A DNA stretch of 7,192 nt from Acidobacteriota bacterium (GTDB taxonomy: Bacteria > Acidobacteriota > Terriglobia > Bryobacterales > Bryobacteraceae), in assembly GCA_026394095.1 (NCBI GenBank), contig JAPKYY010000018.1, forward strand, positions 1 through 7,192. The letters are read 5' to 3'. The first letter of the stretch is position 1, and every line of letters starts with the position of its first letter. The notes below the pieces were generated by a model. The model did not search any database, had not been told where the DNA came from, and saw nothing but the letters and a program-made list of their open reading frames with translations. Positions 6,717 to 7,192 of this stretch are shown one piece after another. Both the position numbers and the translations under genes were made by a program.

Positions 6717-6744
6717 TGTATAGCTTAGCCTATGTCAGACGCAA
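6717..6744 (-). promoter_or_regulatory. Weak candidate promoter of the M28 peptidase gene
   Basis: On the minus strand TTGCGT (6739-6744; three of six) and TATACA (6717-6722; four of six) are 16 bases apart, with the start codon nine bases after the -10. The -35 would lie within hemH codons. The same AT-rich core (TATAGC at 6719-6724 on the plus strand) may serve hemH. Judged by eye only. Confidence 0.2.
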
Positions 6745-7192
6745 TCCTTTTTGTCAGCTTCGGTGGCCCCAACGAGCCCGCCGACGTAATGCCTTTTCTT
6801 GAAAACGTAACCCGCGGCCGCGGCATCCCGCGCGAGCGTCTCGAAGTCGTAGCCGAGCATTACCACCACTTCGGCGGCAAGAGCCCGATCAACGAGCAGA
6901 ACCTCGCCATGATCGACGCCCTCACCAAACTCCTCGCCCAGCAAGGCCCCGATCTCCCCGTCTACTTCGGCAATCGCAACTGGCACCCCTTCCTCAACGA
7001 CACCTTCACGCAGATGAAGGCCGACGGCGTCACCCGCGTCTTCGCCTTCGTCACCTCAGCCTTCAGTTGTTATTCCGGCTGCCGTCAGTACCGTGAAAAC
7101 CTCTACGCCGCCCAGGCCGCCACCGGCACCGAATCGATGGAGATCCACAAGCTGCGCGTCTATTTCAACCACCCCGGCTTCATCGATCCGCT
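6732..7192 (+). CDS. hemH: Ferrochelatase, actinobacterial (coproporphyrin ferrochelatase-like) type, N-terminal part
   Basis: Partial: 153 residues, then the window ends. Inserts ferrous iron into a porphyrin in the last steps of haem synthesis, in the cytoplasm or at the membrane face. Seen: [12 protein letters not shown] at the N-terminus, [14 protein letters not shown] (about 24-37), [14 protein letters not shown] (41-54), [12 protein letters not shown] (77-88) and [16 protein letters not shown] (108-123). These run closely parallel to the ferrochelatases of Actinobacteria such as Mycobacterium, better than to the E. coli or plant type, which points to the coproporphyrin-dependent enzyme (CpfC), though the assignment to substrate is inference. 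Phe10 stands where Bacillus subtilis has the iron-facing Tyr13, as I recall it also does in the mycobacterial protein. The catalytic His/Glu and any iron-sulphur cysteines near the C-terminus lie beyond the window. ATG 6732 fits the family start; no Shine-Dalgarno precedes it. Confidence 0.94.
   Translation, partial: MSDAILFVSFGGPNEPADVMPFLENVTRGRGIPRERLEVVAEHYHHFGGKSPINEQNLAMIDALTKLLAQQGPDLPVYFGNRNWHPFLNDTFTQMKADGVTRVFAFVTSAFSCYSGCRQYRENLYAAQAATGTESMEIHKLRVYFNHPGFIDP

Noticed and set aside
1..7192. CRISPR arrays, insertion sequences, tRNA/rRNA, phage or defence genes
   Set aside because: No spaced direct repeats, transposase motifs, tRNA-like cloverleaf or 16S/23S stretches were seen, and coding genes fill almost the whole window.

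Overview
The window is a gene-dense stretch of a moderately GC-rich bacterial chromosome. It holds eight protein-coding genes (two cut by the window ends) and no RNA gene, mobile element, CRISPR array or phage signal. The best guess at lineage is Acidobacteriota, possibly the Solibacter/Bryobacter side. This is an inference from the mixture of genes: an actinobacterial-type ferrochelatase, a CPQ-like M28 peptidase, an M16 protease, a lipidated TesA-like hydrolase, and signal peptides of diderm type. No marker gene is present to prove it.

Layout, left to right: (1) minus strand, the N-terminal two thirds-of-a-domain of an M16 zinc protease, running off the left edge; (2) divergent from it on the plus strand, a 93-residue protein of unknown family followed one base later by a small P-loop kinase; (3) convergent with the kinase and overlapping it by 32 bases, a minus-strand TesA-like GDSL hydrolase carrying a lipoprotein signal; (4) divergent from that across only 30 bases, a plus-strand ABC ATPase and an 852-residue FtsX-type permease joined by an ATGA overlap; (5) convergent with the permease and overlapping it by 4 bases, a minus-strand secreted M28 metallopeptidase; (6) divergent across 24 bases, the start of a plus-strand ferrochelatase running off the right edge. 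Strands alternate in every transcription unit, the three divergent gaps are 48, 30 and 24 bases, and neither convergent junction leaves room for a dedicated terminator.

The most coherent functional unit is the tesA / ybbA-ybbP cluster (about 1403-5367). The same divergent arrangement is known in Escherichia coli, and here the hydrolase appears to be membrane-anchored by a lipid instead of soluble in the periplasm. A Type VII (MacB/LolCDE-like) ABC machine working with a lipid or ester hydrolase on hydrophobic molecules of the envelope is the natural reading. The two peptidases probably act on peptides outside the cytoplasm; the ferrochelatase belongs to haem synthesis and is probably only a neighbour.

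At larger scale the plus strand is C-rich over G throughout, whichever strand the gene is on, so plus-strand genes favour C-ending codons and minus-strand genes favour G-ending codons. This looks like replication-strand mutational bias. Several starts lack a Shine-Dalgarno sequence and sit just downstream of -10-like hexamers, hinting at leaderless or very short-leader transcripts.
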